Positions 37,706 to 47,627 of a stretch of 64,000 bases of DNA are shown in pieces. How positions within the stretch are numbered: the stretch's first letter is position 1; each line of letters begins with the position of its first letter. The notes beneath the pieces are model-generated. The model was not told the DNA's origin, did not search any database, and saw only the letters and a program-made list of their open reading frames with translations. The translations under genes were made by a program, and so were the position numbers. The DNA lies in contig JAIEDA010000011.1 in assembly GCA_029068165.1 (NCBI GenBank), positions 64,058 through 128,057 on the forward strand. Direction: 5' to 3'. The DNA comes from Clostridia bacterium. GTDB lineage: Bacteria; Bacillota; Clostridia; Christensenellales; UBA3700.

Positions 37706-38452
37706 TTACAAAATTTGTCCTAAATAAGAAATCCACTGCTCAGGATCTTCCATGAAAAATTCTACGCGATATTTAAATCCGTCAATTTCAAACGTCGTTC
37801 TTGTGCAGTATAAATAATAATCTTCATCAAAAATTGTATCAAATTTTATTGTGACACCGTCAATATTACAAACTTGACTTAAGTTATCGAATCTCTCTAA
37901 AAAATCAAAAATATAATTATCTTGCAATTCGACATACAATAGAATTTCCTCAAATGTCTCAACTAAAAGAATTCGTTGCTTTAGCAATACGTCTATGTCT
38001 TTCTCATTTTCTTCATCCTCAAAGACAAATATAGTCTCTTCAGCTCCAAACAAATTAAAGTAATGCAACGATAAGTTCTTATCTCTATTCAGCTCATCTA
38101 CTGATTGAATATTGTGAAAATTATTTTCAGTTTTAGCATAATGCTTCTCTTCGCTAGGAGTTTCGTTTGGCTTTGGATTTTCAATCAAAGGCGGATTCTC
38201 TATTTTTGGCGGAGAGGTCGGCTGTCCGTCATTTGTTGGCACATATATAATTATAGAAACAACTATGACAATAACTGCGCAACATAGTGAAACAAAAATT
38301 TTGGCAAAATTTTTCCAACTGAACGCTTTAGCTCTTCTTTTGCGCGCATCGCGTTCCCTCAATTCATATTTTGCATTTTCAAGCAAAGATGAATTGAGTT
38401 CGCGATTTGCATTGTTTCTCTCTATTAACCTATCTAATTTTGATTTTCGCAT
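37706..38452 (-). CDS. single-pass membrane protein, possible anti-sigma factor
   Basis: N-terminal charged region, one TM 'FAKIFVSLCCAVIVIVVSIIIYV'; follows an ECF sigma gene. Confidence 0.5.
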   Translation of the reverse strand: MRKSKLDRLIERNNANRELNSSLLENAKYELRERDARKRRAKAFSWKNFAKIFVSLCCAVIVIVVSIIIYVPTNDGQPTSPPKIENPPLIENPKPNETPSEEKHYAKTENNFHNIQSVDELNRDKNLSLHYFNLFGAEETIFVFEDEENEKDIDVLLKQRILLVETFEEILLYVELQDNYIFDFLERFDNLSQVCNIDGVTIKFDTIFDEDYYLYCTRTTFEIDGFKYRVEFFMEDPEQWISYLGQIL

Positions 38453-38622
38453 TATTCTCCTTAATATATCGTAAGCGTCTGTATGTTATCCAATTCTTAC
38501 CTATAAAATAAATCAATATACAAAACGGCAGCGTCGGCTTTAATGTTCGTTCAAATTTCACTCCTCATATTCAGTGATTCCATTCTCCTTTCATTTATGT
38601 ATAGTGGTTATCAACGCCTAAA

Positions 38623-39153
38623 TTACGAATCTTTTTTATAAAAACCCTTAATTTTTTTATATATACTATCCAATCGACTATAAATTGTAGATTTCGGAGT
38701 ATCTAATTCTTTTGCGATTTCTTTAACTTCCCATCCTTCCCAATATATTTTATATAATAATTTTTTTTCATCGTTATCAAGTTTGTTGAGCGCTTCTTTT
38801 AAAATTACACGCTCCAATTCGTCAAATTCATCTTCTAAATTTTCATCAAGCTCACAAACTATCTTCCGTTTTCTCCTTTCGCGCTCGTTAAACTCCTTCG
38901 CGCAATTCTTGACGATAGTAAACAACCAATTATAACCATTCTTTCTACCATCAAACGAGTCAATATACTTTACCGCTTTTTCGTATGCTAGACTTAAAAC
39001 ATCCTCAGCATCATTCTTATTTATAAGATACATACTTGCAACACAATGCAAGTTTGAGGATGTATACTCAAATAATTTTGTAAGACCATCTTCCCTACCT
39101 TTTTTTATATAAGAAAGATATTTGTTTATTTTCGGGACGTTTAATACTTGCAC
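38623..39153 (-). CDS. ECF-type RNA polymerase sigma factor
   Basis: Region 2 'NKNDAEDVLSLAYEKAVKYIDSFDGRKNGYNWLFTIVKN', region 4 'WEGWEVKEIAKELDTPKSTIYSRLDSIYKKIK'. Confidence 0.85.
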   Translation of the reverse strand: MQVLNVPKINKYLSYIKKGREDGLTKLFEYTSSNLHCVASMYLINKNDAEDVLSLAYEKAVKYIDSFDGRKNGYNWLFTIVKNCAKEFNERERRKRKIVCELDENLEDEFDELERVILKEALNKLDNDEKKLLYKIYWEGWEVKEIAKELDTPKSTIYSRLDSIYKKIKGFYKKDS

Positions 39154-39452
39154 TCGTTTTTCCTTCGCAGCAAATTCTATATAATTTTATAATACATAAA
39201 TTATTCTTGTCAATAATTGACGTAAATCATTTCTTTATTAACACCTGTCAAAAGACAAAACTTATCGTTTACAAGTATACAAACTAAACGCCGAAATACA
39301 TAACTTGAATTAAGGCGATGATAGAGTTGTTTAGATAAGACTTAGATTATCGTTTTAATAGCAACAAAGAGCAATCGTGTCATTTTTTTAATTAGTGAAT
39401 GCTATTGTAAAAAGTTATTACATATACCTATGTTGCAAACCGCAAAATCCCG

Positions 39453-41753
39453 CTATACGCGTTCCCCTTTCTTTTTACGTTTCTTAACAACCCACACAAT
39501 AACGCCTACTCCTATTGCTATAAGTACCGCCAAAGCGCAACTGCCGTAAACAATAGCAAGCTCGGGCACTACGAAAAATTTCGTATACTCGGTTACTTCA
39601 CGCTGCATATTTTCGGGCAGTTCGGGGAGATTATAGGCGTTGGAACCGTCGTTATCGCCGTAATAGACGCGAATAATATTTATGCTCTCTCCGTTGATTG
39701 TTACGTTTACGTTACTGCCGCTTACGTTGCAATCTTGTTGATAAGGCGCAACGGTGGTTACGCCGAGTTCGTTGCAAGCGGCGCGCACTCCGCTCATATA
39801 TTGCATATTACTTGCGTTGAGCGGTCCGAAGCCGTTGAAATCAAGCGAAACGTCTATGCTTTTTTTATTGGCGTTGACTATCTTGACGTAAATCACCTGC
39901 TCTTCTTCATCGATAGACGTAGATGAATAAACGCCCTTGCCTGAAATACCCGTTTCGATATACTTATTGCCCGTATTGTTGGCAAAAAGCATTTGATTGA
40001 AATAATTGGGAGTCAAAACGATGCTTTGCGAATCAAACCATATCATATTGATTTTCCAGCGCTGAGCGTTTATCTTTGCAAACGCAGGCGCGTAAGAAGC
40101 CATCTTCACAAGGTCGCCGTTACGCTCTAGCGCAGTCATATAGCTTGCCTCTTCAATAGCCGACCACATATTGTTTTGCGTCCAATACTTGCCTATACCC
40201 CAAGCGCTTGCGGCGTACTCGCCTACGAATACCGTTGCGCCCGTACGCTCATAGTTGTCATATCTATCGTTGTATTTAAACAACTTATTTTGCGACGTAT
40301 AGTAGTGTTCGTCGACCAAAGTGTCGGTATATTTTTCATTGATAATTTCCCACGAATTATCTATGTATTCGCCGCTGAACTGATAAGACGCTGAAGATAT
40401 GATAGTAATATCGTAGCCGTTTTCCTCGCAATAAGCCTTGACAGCGTTGTACAACACGTCGAAATTACGCCAATAAAGTTCTCCCCAATTTTCGTTGCCA
40501 AGACCTAAGTATTCAATATTGAACGGCTCGGGATGTCCGTTCTCGATACGCTTTTTCACCCACTCGTTGTTCGGGTCGGTGGAATTAGCGTATTCGATAA
40601 GATCGGTTATATCCTTGAGATACTCGTTAAACTCAGTCGTGCCCGGTCTTAACGCAACGCTATCAAGATAAGCTTCCCACTGCGCCTCAGTCATTTTGCC
40701 GCTTGAATAGAGCTTGTAATTTGCGTTGTATTTCATCTCAAATTGGCATATCATACCCACGTTCAAAATCGGCAAAGGTTTTGCGTCCAAATCTTCGCAT
40801 AGCTGGAAATACTCGTGATAGCCGAGCGCAAACGTGTTGTTGTAGTACAAACCGTTTTCGTCGTCGCGCCAAATATTGAGATACTGCTCTCTTTCTTCAA
40901 GCTTTCCTATCGTATTTTTCCAATTAAATAGATGTTCAAACGAATCGCCTTCGGCAAGACACCCGCCCGGAAATCTTATAAACGCAGGAGAAAGATTCTC
41001 GAGCGCTTGATATAAATCTTCGCGCAACGTCACGTATTTCCACTCGTTGGAGCCGTAGCCGTGAGTGTCGTGAGGAATAAGCGATACGAAATCAACGTCT
41101 ACGCTTCCGCTACCTTCAAATTCAATAACAAGACTGCCGTCCTCGGTCGCTGCTGATTTAAGTACCGCGCTTACTTTCGTCCACTCTCCTACTTCAACTT
41201 GCGAAACGTCGAAAGTTTCGCTTTGGGTATTAGACGGAGAATTTAGCTTCGCGTTGATTTTGCCCTCGAAGCCGTTAAGGCGAACGTAAAGCGATACGTC
41301 GTACTCAACGCCCTCGTGAAAACCCATATCGGCTGTTGTCATTTTATCTTGATTATAGTTTTGAGTTAGAGTATCGTAAAATTCCACAAAGCCTAAGTTT
41401 TCAATCGTTGCGTTCCCGCCGCAATTCAACCTCAAGTACGATGGGTTGGAAGGGTTAAGTCCGTCCGAAGTTTCAATTTTCGCTTCAGCGCAATCAATAT
41501 TCCAGTAAGCCGTCGGATAAGATTGATATTCAAAACTCCCGTTGTTCACGAGTTCCGAAATTAGACCGCCGTCTCCCGCAAAAGAGATATCTTCTAAAAA
41601 CAAGCCGTACATAGTATCGGCAATCTCAACGCCTATATTGTCCTTGGAAATTACAGCCGTAATCGAAGTCGGCGAGCAAGCGCAAAACAACGACGTAAAA
41701 ACGCACGCAATAACTAAGACCGCCGCAATAAAAAATATCCTCTTTTTGTTCAT
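39453..41753 (-). CDS. secreted/anchored GH51 alpha-L-arabinofuranosidase
   Basis: 'YGLFLEDISFAGDGGLISELVNNGSFE', 'FIRFPGGCLAEGDSFEHLFNWKNTIG', 'EYLGLGNENWG'; lipobox and C-terminal TM. Confidence 0.9.
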   Translation of the reverse strand: MNKKRIFFIAAVLVIACVFTSLFCACSPTSITAVISKDNIGVEIADTMYGLFLEDISFAGDGGLISELVNNGSFEYQSYPTAYWNIDCAEAKIETSDGLNPSNPSYLRLNCGGNATIENLGFVEFYDTLTQNYNQDKMTTADMGFHEGVEYDVSLYVRLNGFEGKINAKLNSPSNTQSETFDVSQVEVGEWTKVSAVLKSAATEDGSLVIEFEGSGSVDVDFVSLIPHDTHGYGSNEWKYVTLREDLYQALENLSPAFIRFPGGCLAEGDSFEHLFNWKNTIGKLEEREQYLNIWRDDENGLYYNNTFALGYHEYFQLCEDLDAKPLPILNVGMICQFEMKYNANYKLYSSGKMTEAQWEAYLDSVALRPGTTEFNEYLKDITDLIEYANSTDPNNEWVKKRIENGHPEPFNIEYLGLGNENWGELYWRNFDVLYNAVKAYCEENGYDITIISSASYQFSGEYIDNSWEIINEKYTDTLVDEHYYTSQNKLFKYNDRYDNYERTGATVFVGEYAASAWGIGKYWTQNNMWSAIEEASYMTALERNGDLVKMASYAPAFAKINAQRWKINMIWFDSQSIVLTPNYFNQMLFANNTGNKYIETGISGKGVYSSTSIDEEEQVIYVKIVNANKKSIDVSLDFNGFGPLNASNMQYMSGVRAACNELGVTTVAPYQQDCNVSGSNVNVTINGESINIIRVYYGDNDGSNAYNLPELPENMQREVTEYTKFFVVPELAIVYGSCALAVLIAIGVGVIVWVVKKRKKKGERV

Positions 41754-41982
41754 AACATTCTCCGAAATATTGCAAAATCTTTTATTAATTGTACCAAAAA
41801 TATTATTGGTATGTCAACAAGCGCGACACGAACCTTTCGCGGCTGGACTCATATTGCAGCTTGTTGTATATAGCGACTTTAATATAATGCTTTTCCGCCA
41901 TTTATTATACTAGAATGTGATTTTTCAAGGTGAAACTTGGAAATCAATATACGAAGCCATACTGTTGATAAGAGCTTGCTTA

Positions 41983-42012
41983 TTGACTTGCCGTAAAACA
42001 ATGTGATATAAT
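41983..42012 (+). promoter_or_regulatory. SigA-type promoter of the GH2 mannosidase gene
   Basis: TTGACT-18 bp-TATAAT. Confidence 0.65.
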
Positions 42013-42049
42013 CATAAAGTAATAGATAGGGAAAATTAGGAGCAAAATT

Positions 42050-44569
42050 ATGAAAATTTCACTTAACGGACAATGGTCTTTGAAAAAGGTAGACGGCGAG
42101 GCGGTTTATATTGCAAACGTCCCCGGCGACGTCTTTTCCGACCTTCAGGCAAACAACGTTATTCCCAATCCTCTCATTGGTCTTAACGAAGAACCCGTTC
42201 AATGGGTGGGACGGACCGATTGGGAATATTCAAGGACTTTCCAAGTTGAAAAGAAAACGCTTGAATATCAATACGTAGAACTAAATTGCCTTATGCTTGA
42301 TACGCTGGCGGACGTATATATCAACGGCAAACTTATTGCTTCGGTAAAGAATATCAACAGGCATTACGCTTGGAATATCAAAGATTTGCTAAACGAGGGA
42401 GAAAACTCAATTAAAATTGTTTTTCGCTCTCCTCTTTCGTATATTGCCGACAAACATAAAACTCACCCGTTGCCCAACAGCACTTTAGGCGAAGCAGGCT
42501 CCTGCCATATCCGCAAAAGTCCCTATCACTTCGGCTGGGATTGGGGTCCGCATTTGCTTACTTGCGGAATTTCAAAAGACTGTTTTATCCACTGCTACGA
42601 TATATGCAAAATTACCCGCTTGGATATCAAGCAAACTCACTCTAGCGATTGCGTAAATATAGATTTAAAAACGCATTTGTCAAATCACGCCGACGACTTA
42701 AGTGTGTTGTATACCCTTTCTTTTGACGGTCAGGAAATTTGCTCCGCTGACGGAGAACGCGCAACTCTTAAAGTAGAAAACCCAAATCTATGGTGGTGCA
42801 ATAATATGGGGCGGCAACCGCTCTACGGCCTTGACGTTAAGGTATTTAAGGGAGATAAAATTATTGCGCAAAAATCGCAAAGAATAGGTTTGCGCGCGAT
42901 AACCCTTGATAAAGAACTTGACGATATAGGACGTAATTTTTGCTTTTATATCAACGGCAAAAAGCTATTCGCCAGAGGCGCAAACTGGATTCCTGCGGAC
43001 AGTTTTATCAACAACGTAAGCGACGAAAAACTCTACGATTTACTCTACAAGGCAAAGGCTTGCAATATGAATATGATAAGAGTTTGGGGCGGCGGATACT
43101 ATGAAAGCGATAGGTTCTACGATATATGCGACGAACTCGGCTTGCTCGTGTGGCAAGACTTCAACTTTGCCTGCTCTCCATACCCCTTTGACGACAAAGA
43201 GTTTTTGGACGAAGTGCTTGCCGAAGTCGAAGACAACGTTTTAAGACTAAAGAATCACGCTTGTTTGTGTCTTTGGGCAGGCAACAACGAAATCGAATCG
43301 ATGTCTATGGCTTGGCTAAATAGAAAGAAAGTTATAAGAGATTGCGGCGAATTTTTCTATAAAATTTTACCCGCTCATTTAGCGCCGCTTGACGAAAATA
43401 CGCCGTATTGGGCGTGCACGCCTTCAAGCGGAGAATATATGAAAAATATCAACAGCTGCAACAAAGGCGACACGCATCTTTGGCACGTATGGCACGGATT
43501 GAGAAAACTCGAGTACTACAAGGGTATGCCCACAAGATTTTGCAGCGAATTCGGTATAGAATCTCTACCATCGCTCAACGCTATACAAGAGTTTTGCGAC
43601 GGACACGAATACTCAAGCGTGAGTTGCGACCTTGCAAAAGCCCACCAAAAATGTATTGGCGGAAACGGCAAAATCAAATACTATACGCTTTCAAAATTTT
43701 GGACGCCGAAACGCTTTGAAGATACTGTTTATCTATCCCAACTCACCCAAGCGCTTTGCATAAAAAACGCTACTGAAGGCTGGCGAATAAATCCGCGCTG
43801 CCACGGCGCTTTATATTGGCAGTACAACGACTGTTGGGGCGTAAATTCTTGGTCGGGTATGGATTATTACGGCAATATGAAAGCATTGCAATATTGCGCT
43901 AGACGCTTTAACCAAAATACCCTGCTCGCGCTTCAAAGACAACGCTCCGCCATGAATATTCTATTGGTCAACGATTGCGACGCTCAACTTAAATTGAAAA
44001 TCGAATACGGAGTATCGACCTACGACGGCGAAGAGATTGCAAAACTCGTCGATAGCGTTGAAATAGAGGAAAATAAAGTAGCACGGGTTGCAAAACTCGA
44101 CTTGAAATCTATATTGAAAAAACGCAAAGAAAAGACCTGTTACGTCTACGCCTTAGCGTACGATACCGACGGCAATATAATTTGCCAAGAAACGTTGCCG
44201 CTCACCAACGAGAACAAGGCAACTCTCCCCAAAACCAAGCTATCTTACGATATTTCTTTAACGAACGATACCGTAAAACTAACGATAAAATCAACCGATT
44301 ACGCTAGGTTCGTCGAGATAAGACTAAAAGGTCATTCCACAATGCTCTCCGACAACTATTTCGATATGTTGCCAAGCCAAGAAAAGAATATCTTTTTTGA
44401 CTTGCCAAAAGGCGAAACGTTGCAAAGTATCAAAGAAAAAATCTCCGTTCGTTCGCTATGCGACGTTGAGAAAAAACATTCGGCAATCAAAGACAAGCTT
44501 ATCAAAGCCGCAATCTTTTGGAATCCGATAAACCTTGCTAATTATATCGCAAGAACCTTTGACAAATAA
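42050..44569 (+). CDS. beta-mannosidase, GH2
   Basis: 'VPGDVFSDLQANNVIPNPLIGLNEEPVQWVGRTDWEYSRTF', 'WGWDWGPHL'-like 'FGWDWGPHLLTCGI', 'CLWAGNNEIE', 'FCSEFGIESLPS'. Confidence 0.93.
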   Translation: MKISLNGQWSLKKVDGEAVYIANVPGDVFSDLQANNVIPNPLIGLNEEPVQWVGRTDWEYSRTFQVEKKTLEYQYVELNCLMLDTLADVYINGKLIASVKNINRHYAWNIKDLLNEGENSIKIVFRSPLSYIADKHKTHPLPNSTLGEAGSCHIRKSPYHFGWDWGPHLLTCGISKDCFIHCYDICKITRLDIKQTHSSDCVNIDLKTHLSNHADDLSVLYTLSFDGQEICSADGERATLKVENPNLWWCNNMGRQPLYGLDVKVFKGDKIIAQKSQRIGLRAITLDKELDDIGRNFCFYINGKKLFARGANWIPADSFINNVSDEKLYDLLYKAKACNMNMIRVWGGGYYESDRFYDICDELGLLVWQDFNFACSPYPFDDKEFLDEVLAEVEDNVLRLKNHACLCLWAGNNEIESMSMAWLNRKKVIRDCGEFFYKILPAHLAPLDENTPYWACTPSSGEYMKNINSCNKGDTHLWHVWHGLRKLEYYKGMPTRFCSEFGIESLPSLNAIQEFCDGHEYSSVSCDLAKAHQKCIGGNGKIKYYTLSKFWTPKRFEDTVYLSQLTQALCIKNATEGWRINPRCHGALYWQYNDCWGVNSWSGMDYYGNMKALQYCARRFNQNTLLALQRQRSAMNILLVNDCDAQLKLKIEYGVSTYDGEEIAKLVDSVEIEENKVARVAKLDLKSILKKRKEKTCYVYALAYDTDGNIICQETLPLTNENKATLPKTKLSYDISLTNDTVKLTIKSTDYARFVEIRLKGHSTMLSDNYFDMLPSQEKNIFFDLPKGETLQSIKEKISVRSLCDVEKKHSAIKDKLIKAAIFWNPINLANYIARTFDK

Positions 44570-44606
44570 TAAAGTAATAAAGCGGTATAGTCTACGCGAA
44601 TATCCG

Positions 44607-47600
44607 TTACTTATCCAAGATGCAATCTATCGGTTTTCGCTTGGCGATCGAGTAAATAGAGAGCAAGCTCGCGACCAACGAAACTCCTACGCTCAAGAGC
44701 AATACCAGCGCGACTTGCCTTATGCCAAACGTCATCAAAGCGACGTTTAGCGCTAAATCTTTCGCAACTTGCGCGCTCAAGATCAGGCTCGTCACCCACG
44801 CCGCAACCGTAGCCAATACGAAATTGATAATCGAGATTATCAAACTTTCGCTGTAGAAGATTGCAAATACGTCGGAAGTTTTTGCGCCTAAAGCTCTCAA
44901 AATACCTATCTCCCGCTTTTGCGAAGCCACGGTCGCCGTAATAAAATTACCCATCAGCAATATTGAAAAGACGGCAAGTCCTAAGCCTACGTAAAGGAAG
45001 ATTTTGCCAAGCCCTTCAAAAGTTTCGTTTCGATATCCTATCGCAAGCATTATAGCGTTGTGAACGTAGATTTCTTCGTCGAAATGCATATCCGACAAAA
45101 CGCTCAACGCGGCTTTATCGTACGTCATCGGCGCAATCAAAAACGCGTAATCGGGAGTCGGCGCGCTTTGGGCTTCTTTGTAAAGTATTGGATTTATCAC
45201 GAGTTGCGTATCTCCGCTTGAAAGATAAACGCCGACTATTTTCGTGGAATTTTCCAATATCGTTTGCTCGTCGTTGCTGAAAACAAAGTGGTATTTGAAC
45301 GCGTCAAACTCCATCTCAAACGCTACGTTTATCATACATTCGTCGTATAACGCTTGAGCGTACTTACTTTCAAGTTCTTTTCCGCTCGGTTGATTTGCAA
45401 TAACGCTTTCGTTGTAACCGCCGTATACGTCGTCTATAATACTATAGTTTTCTATCTTCTCATTCATCAAATATCCCGCGTATATCATTTGCCAATCTCT
45501 AAGCGAAAAGTCGTCGGGAGAATAAAAGTTGAGCTCATAGTCGCTGTCGTCGACTGACCATTGCGCTACGCTGTTAAAACAACTGCTTAAAGCAAGCGCT
45601 TGACAATACGCTCGCGTATCTTCGTCAAGTTCGCCGCCGATAGATTTCATATACGCAACAAACGGACTCAAATCGCTCAACGTAAGCTTCTCCGCGCTCT
45701 CGCAAGCGCCCACCGCCAGTCCAATCTCTTTGACGTATCCGATAGTGATATTGTCAAATTTAGAAAAGTCTATAAATCCGCCGAAGTACTTTCTATCTAC
45801 GTTCACGCGATGATAATAAAGACTGCTTGCCATTGCGTTTGCTAAGTCCCTGATCACGTCAATTCCCACGACCAACTCGTTGTCGGCAAGGCTATTACGC
45901 GTTACGCCGTCCGCCCATATAACGTCTAGATTGCTCAACGCGCTATAACCCGCTACGTCGTTGAACGTTCCGCCGCACTTAGTAATTTCTCCGTCGTAGT
46001 TTACGTAAGTAAGCGAATAGCTTCCTTCCGAGCGAACGCCGACGGCCGAACCGACGTCGTTGAGAGCTAAGATTGCTTCGTAAGTTTCTTGACTGACGAA
46101 GCCGAGCGAATGGTAAGAATAGTAAAAATACGACATGCATTCCGCGCTCAAAAACTTGTACTGTTTTTGGCTTAACTCCGATTTCGCGTCGGGTCTTAAC
46201 TGCTCGTATCTTCCATCGGGATCGACGAGCGTATCGACGATACCCACGACTTTCCACTCCACGTCAAAACCGTCGTCGGACAAAAGCTGTATACAAGCTT
46301 TATCGAGAAAATCTTGGGGCGTGGAAATCTCTTCAGGTTCGATATATACAGTATCTTCTCCGTCGACAACCGTTATGCCGCCGAGAGCAAACTGCTCGTA
46401 AGTATATTTGCTGACGACTATTTCGTCGAGTTGCTCGGGCATTTTACCGGCGATGAGTTTGTACTTCTCTCCGTCTATAACTTTATTCGCGGGCAAATAA
46501 CCGCAAAGCTGCGTATTGTAATACGCGCCGCCATTGTTGCCGCTGACTCTCCTGCGATAGATAATCGGCAAGTCTTGCGAGCTGTATCCCATAGTCGCTA
46601 CGCCCAAGCTCTCGATACCCGTCTTTTCCTTTATTTTCGTCAAATCTTCGTCCAAAGCTCCAAATCCCCTTGAAAAAGCGAGCGTATCCGATTGGTCTTT
46701 CATTAAAGCGTTGAGCGCAACCTTGTTGAAGTTGTAGGCTGTAAGCGTATCCGCAATCCCGAAAAAGGCAAAACTCACCAAACACAAAATTATAGTGATG
46801 ATAAGCCTTATAGGTTTTGTAAACAAACTCTTCGCGCCCATTTTAAACGCTTTTGCGTAAGGCAAGCGAGATTTTATTAAATTACTCCCTTTAGCTTCTA
46901 ATTTTATGGAATTAGCCTCTTTTGCGCGCTCCGCGCTTTGCTCGGATTTAGCGCTGTCGGCCACTACCTCGCCGTCGGCAAGCTCTATTATTCTATCTCC
47001 GTACGCTTCGGCAAACTCCCTATCGTGCGACACGACTATGACGAGTTTATCTTTCGACAGCTTTTTAAGCGTGTCCAGTATCGCCCTGCCCGTATTGCTG
47101 TCCAACGCTCCCGTCGGCTCGTCCGCCATTATAATTTTCGGATTCTTGACGATAGCTCGCGCTATCGCTACCCTTTGCTTTTGTCCGCCCGAAAGTTCGT
47201 TGGTCTTTCTTCCCGCATACCCCTCTAAATCAACTTCTTTGAGTATTTCCTCAACTCTCTCTTTATCAGCCTTTTGGTTTTGTAGCTCCAACGCAAGCGA
47301 AATATTCTCGCCGACGGTGAACTCGTCTAGCAAGTTGTATTCTTGAAATACGAAGCCTATATAGGTGTTGCGATAGGAATCGTATTCGGCTTGTTTGAAA
47401 TATCTAGTAGACTTGCCGTCTATGACTATCTCGCCGCCGTCAACGACGTCAAGTCCGCCGATAAGGTTAAGAAGCGTGGACTTACCGCTGCCCGACTTAC
47501 CGAGCAAGAATACCAGTCCGCTATCTTCAAAAGACAAAGACACGTCCTTGAGCGCCTTAACGGGCGTTCCGTTTTTGGGTCTATAAGTCTTTGACAACCT

Positions 47601-47615
47601 CTTAAGCTCGACCAT
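44607..47615 (-). CDS. ABC transporter, MacB/LolD-type ATPase fused to FtsX-like permease (copy 2)
   Basis: 'GKSGSGKSTLLNLIGGLD', 'LSGGQKQRVAIARAI', 'IMADEPTGALDS'; C-terminal 'QKREIGILRALGAKTSDVFAIF'. Confidence 0.93.
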   Translation of the reverse strand: MVELKRLSKTYRPKNGTPVKALKDVSLSFEDSGLVFLLGKSGSGKSTLLNLIGGLDVVDGGEIVIDGKSTRYFKQAEYDSYRNTYIGFVFQEYNLLDEFTVGENISLALELQNQKADKERVEEILKEVDLEGYAGRKTNELSGGQKQRVAIARAIVKNPKIIMADEPTGALDSNTGRAILDTLKKLSKDKLVIVVSHDREFAEAYGDRIIELADGEVVADSAKSEQSAERAKEANSIKLEAKGSNLIKSRLPYAKAFKMGAKSLFTKPIRLIITIILCLVSFAFFGIADTLTAYNFNKVALNALMKDQSDTLAFSRGFGALDEDLTKIKEKTGIESLGVATMGYSSQDLPIIYRRRVSGNNGGAYYNTQLCGYLPANKVIDGEKYKLIAGKMPEQLDEIVVSKYTYEQFALGGITVVDGEDTVYIEPEEISTPQDFLDKACIQLLSDDGFDVEWKVVGIVDTLVDPDGRYEQLRPDAKSELSQKQYKFLSAECMSYFYYSYHSLGFVSQETYEAILALNDVGSAVGVRSEGSYSLTYVNYDGEITKCGGTFNDVAGYSALSNLDVIWADGVTRNSLADNELVVGIDVIRDLANAMASSLYYHRVNVDRKYFGGFIDFSKFDNITIGYVKEIGLAVGACESAEKLTLSDLSPFVAYMKSIGGELDEDTRAYCQALALSSCFNSVAQWSVDDSDYELNFYSPDDFSLRDWQMIYAGYLMNEKIENYSIIDDVYGGYNESVIANQPSGKELESKYAQALYDECMINVAFEMEFDAFKYHFVFSNDEQTILENSTKIVGVYLSSGDTQLVINPILYKEAQSAPTPDYAFLIAPMTYDKAALSVLSDMHFDEEIYVHNAIMLAIGYRNETFEGLGKIFLYVGLGLAVFSILLMGNFITATVASQKREIGILRALGAKTSDVFAIFYSESLIISIINFVLATVAAWVTSLILSAQVAKDLALNVALMTFGIRQVALVLLLSVGVSLVASLLSIYSIAKRKPIDCILDK

Positions 47616-47627
47616 TTCTCTCTCCTT

